A stretch of 64,000 nucleotides of DNA. Origin: Cryobacterium sp. Y82 (lineage in GTDB: Bacteria > Actinomycetota > Actinomycetes > Actinomycetales > Microbacteriaceae). Both the position numbers and the translations under genes were made by a program. A model generated the notes under the pieces. The model worked only from the letters and a program-made list of their open reading frames with translations, did no database searches and had not been told where the DNA came from. Position 1 is the stretch's first letter. Every line of letters begins with the position of its first letter. Positions 61,802 to 64,000 of the stretch are shown piece after piece. The stretch is taken from assembly GCF_002929495.1 (NCBI RefSeq), contig NZ_PJJJ01000031.1:62001-126000 (forward strand). Direction: 5' to 3'.

Positions 61802-62187
61802 CAGCCACGTCCGATCTGTAGTGCTGCTTCATAGGCAGTTTTGGCCCGGTCGACGACGGCGGCATTGGCCTGGTAGCCACGCTGGGCCATGATGAGGTGG
61901 CCCATCTGCTCGGCCATGTCGATGTCGGGGTAGCGCACGTAACCATCGGCATCGGCCAGCGGATGCTCCGGCTCGTAGACCAGGGTTCCCTCGGCGCCAC
62001 CGAATGCCGCGGTAGCGCTGGCGCCGACGTTACCGGGGCCTTCCTGCGCGAGAATGTAGCGTTCCTGAAAGGCGGCATCCGTTGTGGCGGTCACGGTGTT
62101 GGCATTGGCGAGGTTGTCGGCGATGGCGTCGAGCCACTTGCGGTGCAGCGTCATGCCGCTGCCGGCGATGCCGATGGCGTCGACCAT
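61801..62187 (-). CDS. flgC: Flagellar basal-body rod protein FlgC
   Basis: Proximal rod protein of 128 residues. The N-terminus MVDAIGIAGSGMTLHRKWLDAIADNLANANT and the C-terminus DIDMAEQMGHLIMAQRGYQANAAVVDRAKTAYEAALQIGRG form the paired helices of axial proteins. ATG overlaps the flgB stop. Confidence 0.94.
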   Translation of the reverse strand: MVDAIGIAGSGMTLHRKWLDAIADNLANANTVTATTDAAFQERYILAQEGPGNVGASATAAFGGAEGTLVYEPEHPLADADGYVRYPDIDMAEQMGHLIMAQRGYQANAAVVDRAKTAYEAALQIGRG

Positions 62188-62528
62188 CAGGCGGTCTTCA
62201 TCGCGGCGCGAATCGACGAGACCGGGCCTTCGACCGCCTTGGCGGCGAACTGGTAACGCAGCAGCGCGTCGATGTTGGCGAGGGTCTCGGTGTCGAGGTT
62301 CACGTTGTTGCCGTTGAGCAGCGTCGGGTCGAGCGAACGCTCCGTCGTCGCGGCCGAAACGCCGTTGCCGTCAGCGACCGATTTGGCCAGTGCGTTCTCG
62401 AACGAGACGACCTTGGCGTGGTAATCGGGGGTGTTGATATTGGCGATGTTGTTCGCGATGGTGCGCTGGCGTAGCGCGAGGCCGTCCAGGGCGCTCGTGA
62501 GGGCCAGGGAGGTCACGGAATCAAGCAT
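62187..62528 (-). CDS. flgB: Flagellar basal-body rod protein FlgB
   Basis: Proximal rod protein of 113 residues: MLDSVTSLALTSALDGLALRQRTIANNIANINTPDYHAKVVSFENALAKSV is the family signature and VNLDTETLANIDALLRYQFAAKAVEGPVSSIRAAMK the C-terminal helix. ATG 62528 fits the family start; a TTG seven codons upstream is possible. No good Shine-Dalgarno is seen. It is the first gene of a tightly coupled set down to flgE and is preceded by two GGA-bearing hairpins. Confidence 0.93.
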   Translation of the reverse strand: MLDSVTSLALTSALDGLALRQRTIANNIANINTPDYHAKVVSFENALAKSVADGNGVSAATTERSLDPTLLNGNNVNLDTETLANIDALLRYQFAAKAVEGPVSSIRAAMKTA

Positions 62529-62559
62529 GATTACCCGCTTCGTCGACAAAAGACAAGAC

Positions 62560-62598
62560 GGCCAATCCGTGGCCCGGTGGTGAGCAATCCGTGCTCAC
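62560..62598 (-). promoter_or_regulatory. Two tandem hairpins with CGGAT loops in the flgB leader, candidate CsrA sites
   Basis: Read on the minus strand, GTGAGCA-CGGAT-TGCTCAC (62598-62580) and GGCCA-CGGAT-TGGCC (62574-62560) are perfect hairpins with different stems but the same five-base loop, five bases apart, 32-70 bases before the flgB ATG. Both give A-C-GGA, the core recognised by CsrA, and a csrA gene ends the same cluster. An AAGGAG just upstream offers another GGA. Binding is inferred. Confidence 0.6.
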
Positions 62599-62706
62599 TC
62601 CTTGCTATCGGTCACCCCGACAGTTGCGTAAGCAGTTCGTATCAACATTCCGAAATTTTGTTGCGCTACGGCGTGTTGCCAGTGTTTTACTACCCTCGAA
62701 CGGGGG

Positions 62707-63033
62707 TCAACCGTTCACATCCAGATAAACGGATGCCCGCGCGTCACGCTCTGGAGGCACCGACCGAACCGCCGTGAGGTGTTTGAGGGTGAGGTTGCGC
62801 GCGTGCTCCAGTTCCCCGATGAGCTTCTGCTGGTTGCGCAGCAGGTCCTGCACTCGTGCGGCCAGTTCCGGCGGAATATTTCCGAGCCCCGTCGGCACCG
62901 TCCACTCCCCTACGGCCGCGACACCATCGCTGGTCGAGCCTCCCATCGACCGCGCCGCAGCATCCAGCCGATTCTCGAGGTCGTCGAGCGCGGCCTCCCA
63001 GACGGCCAGACTAGCCAATGCCGAGCTCACCAC
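62707..63033 (-). CDS. Small helical protein between fliS and flgB, FliT/FlgN-like by position
   Basis: A 108-residue protein I do not recognise from sequence. It is predicted mostly helical with Ala/Leu heptads (SALASLAVWEAALDDLENRLDAAARS and LAARVQDLLRNQQKLIGELEHARNLTLKHL) broken by a Gly/Ser/Pro loop. It has no signal peptide or membrane segment. GTG 63033 overlaps fliS by 23 bases. Enterobacteria have fliD-fliS-fliT in this order, so it might be an export chaperone, but this is positional inference. Confidence 0.6.
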   Translation of the reverse strand: MVSSALASLAVWEAALDDLENRLDAAARSMGGSTSDGVAAVGEWTVPTGLGNIPPELAARVQDLLRNQQKLIGELEHARNLTLKHLTAVRSVPPERDARASVYLDVNG

Positions 63034-63448
63034 TCAGGCGCACGATCGGCACCGGCGCGGCCGGCAGCAACTCGGCCGCCTCATGCCAGGTGAGCCGCAG
63101 CGGTTCGAGCAGCGAGATGCACTCGTGGGTGCGGGCCGGGTCGCGGTGGGTGTTGGCGCTGACCATGGCGGTCGAGACATAGGTATAGAGCGAGAACAGC
63201 CCCTCGCCGCCGTCCCAGGCGTCGACGTTGAGCGAGGTACTCAGCTCCGACACGATGGCCTGGGCGTGAATCAGGTTGTCTGACGCGATCTGCCAGTCCT
63301 GGCGTTGCTGGGCCGCTTCGGCCCGGTTCAGGTCGAGCAGCAGGCGGTCGTAGAGCATGGTGAGCAGACGAACCGGGGTTGCCGAGAGAACCGCGTCGCG
63401 GTTGTAACGCGAACGCTGGGCGTTGGTTCCCATTGTCATAGTCATCAT
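63011..63448 (-). CDS. fliS: Flagellin export chaperone FliS
   Basis: Cytoplasmic chaperone that keeps flagellin unfolded for export. The 145-residue product contains SRYNRDAVLSATPVRLLTMLYDRLLLDLNRAEAA, the FliS signature (LLxMLYDxLLxxLxxA), and LIHAQAIVSELSTSLNVDAWDGGEGLFSLYTYVSTAMVSAN. ATG overlaps the fliD stop. Confidence 0.94.
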   Translation of the reverse strand: MMTMTMGTNAQRSRYNRDAVLSATPVRLLTMLYDRLLLDLNRAEAAQQRQDWQIASDNLIHAQAIVSELSTSLNVDAWDGGEGLFSLYTYVSTAMVSANTHRDPARTHECISLLEPLRLTWHEAAELLPAAPVPIVRLSGELGIG

Positions 63449-64000
63449 TTTCCGTTCGCGCTGTTGAGACCGTCAACCTGGGCGGTGAGCCAGGCGGATT
63501 GGGCGTTCATGTTGCTGAGCTGAACCTCGAGAGAGGCATAGGTGCGTTCCAGGGTCGACCGGCGCGAAATGAGGCGCAGATCCCAGTTATCGATCTGGGT
63601 GCCGAGGCTCTTGACCAGACTCTCCTGGCCGGTGATTTTGCCGGTGATCATGCCGTCGTACTTGTCGGACGCGCTCGTGGCCGCGGCGGCGACACGGGAA
63701 GAGATCTCGGCCAGCACCTTTTCGACGTGATCCGGGTCGGCCTTCATGGCGGCCGCAAACTTGCCGGCGTCGAATTCCATGGTGCCGTTTTTGGTGATGC
63801 TGATGCCGATCTCGCTCGGCGAGCGGCCGTCGACCGGGTATGACGCAGCGTCGAGAATCAACTGCTTCACGTCGCGCACGGTGCTGTTGCCGCTGAACAC
63901 CCCGGCCGAGACCACGGCGTTGCCGCTCGTGTCGGTGCTGTTGACCACGGCCGACTTGGTCGAGATCAGTGCGAACACAGTGTTCAGCGAGCCGACGAGA
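63445..64000 (-). CDS. fliD: Flagellar filament cap protein FliD, C-terminal fragment
   Basis: Open to the window edge: 184 residues are visible, ending before fliS. The segment VRDVKQLILDAASYPVDGRSPSEIGISITKNGTMEFDAGKFAAAMKADPDHVEKVLAEI is the FliD C-terminal domain, and the final helix LEVQLSNMNAQSAWLTAQVDGLN is the coiled-coil end. The reading frame continues past the GTG at 63978 to base 64000. FliD caps the growing filament and folds flagellin. Confidence 0.92.
   Translation of the reverse strand, partial: LVGSLNTVFALISTKSAVVNSTDTSGNAVVSAGVFSGNSTVRDVKQLILDAASYPVDGRSPSEIGISITKNGTMEFDAGKFAAAMKADPDHVEKVLAEISSRVAAAATSASDKYDGMITGKITGQESLVKSLGTQIDNWDLRLISRRSTLERTYASLEVQLSNMNAQSAWLTAQVDGLNSANGK

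Noticed and set aside
62640-62700. Possible sigma-28 (FliA/WhiG) promoter TAAA-N13-GCCG upstream of flgB
   Set aside because: The spacer is two bases shorter than the known TAAA-N15-GCCGATAA pattern and the -10 part (GCCGTAGC) matches poorly.
1-64000. tRNA, rRNA, riboswitch, insertion sequence or prophage genes
   Set aside because: No cloverleaf, rRNA segment, transposase or integrase signature was seen on either strand; a covariance-model search would be needed to exclude small RNAs.

Overview
The window is high-GC DNA with densely packed genes, frequent GTG starts and ATGA/GTGA stop-start overlaps. Gene content and order (an actinobacterial division/cell-wall cluster, FHA protein GarA with MerR neighbours, PASTA kinase beside a class II DAHP synthase, C50-carotenoid genes, and a complete Gram-positive-type flagellar locus without P- or L-ring genes) point to an actinobacterium of the family Microbacteriaceae, perhaps Cryobacterium or a relative. 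The genus is an inference; no rRNA or tRNA gene was found to test it.

Layout. 1-13.5 kb (minus strand): the dcw cluster mraZ-rsmH-ftsL-ftsI-murE-murF-mraY-murD-ftsW-murG-murC and the first codons of ftsQ, making lipid II and the septal synthase; three 10-bp-spaced GTGG boxes lie upstream of mraZ. 13.7-19.4 kb: a DUF3040 membrane protein with a clear terminator, a polyprenyl diphosphate synthase, an Rv2175c-like DNA-binding protein, a LysM/lysozyme-like wall protein and a PknL/PknB-like PASTA kinase, matching the order known from mycobacteria. 19.4-31.1 kb: class II DAHP synthase, PlsC acyltransferase, ROK glucokinase, acyl-CoA synthetase, peptide deformylase, two ParA/MinD-type ATPases and pyruvate carboxylase. 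31.2-35.2 kb (minus strand): two MerR regulators, GarA, PgsA, a Nudix hydrolase and adenine phosphoribosyltransferase.

35.2-41.5 kb: a C50 carotenoid operon idi-crtE-crtB-crtI-crtYe-crtYf-crtEb, divergent from a MarR regulator resembling CrtR. The intergenic operator-like sequence has a near twin between pyruvate carboxylase and parA 5.6 kb away.

41.9-64 kb (minus strand): the flagellar locus, read from the right edge as fliD(partial)-fliS-small helical protein-flgB-flgC-fliE-fliF-fliG-fliH-fliI-fliJ-NlpC/P60-fliK-flgD-flgE-flbD-motA-motB-fliM-fliN-fliO-fliP-fliQ-fliR-flhB-flhA-FlhF-like-csrA. Unusual points: the FlhF-like protein has lost its P-loop, an NlpC/P60 peptidase sits where FlgJ might be expected, FliM lacks the usual CheY-binding N-terminus, and CsrA is encoded at the end of the cluster while the flgB leader carries two tandem hairpins that both present CGGAT in the loop. 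The last is the best candidate for an undescribed regulatory circuit here.

With the starts chosen, no gene-free stretch exceeds 300 bases. No CRISPR array, insertion sequence, prophage, rRNA or tRNA was found.
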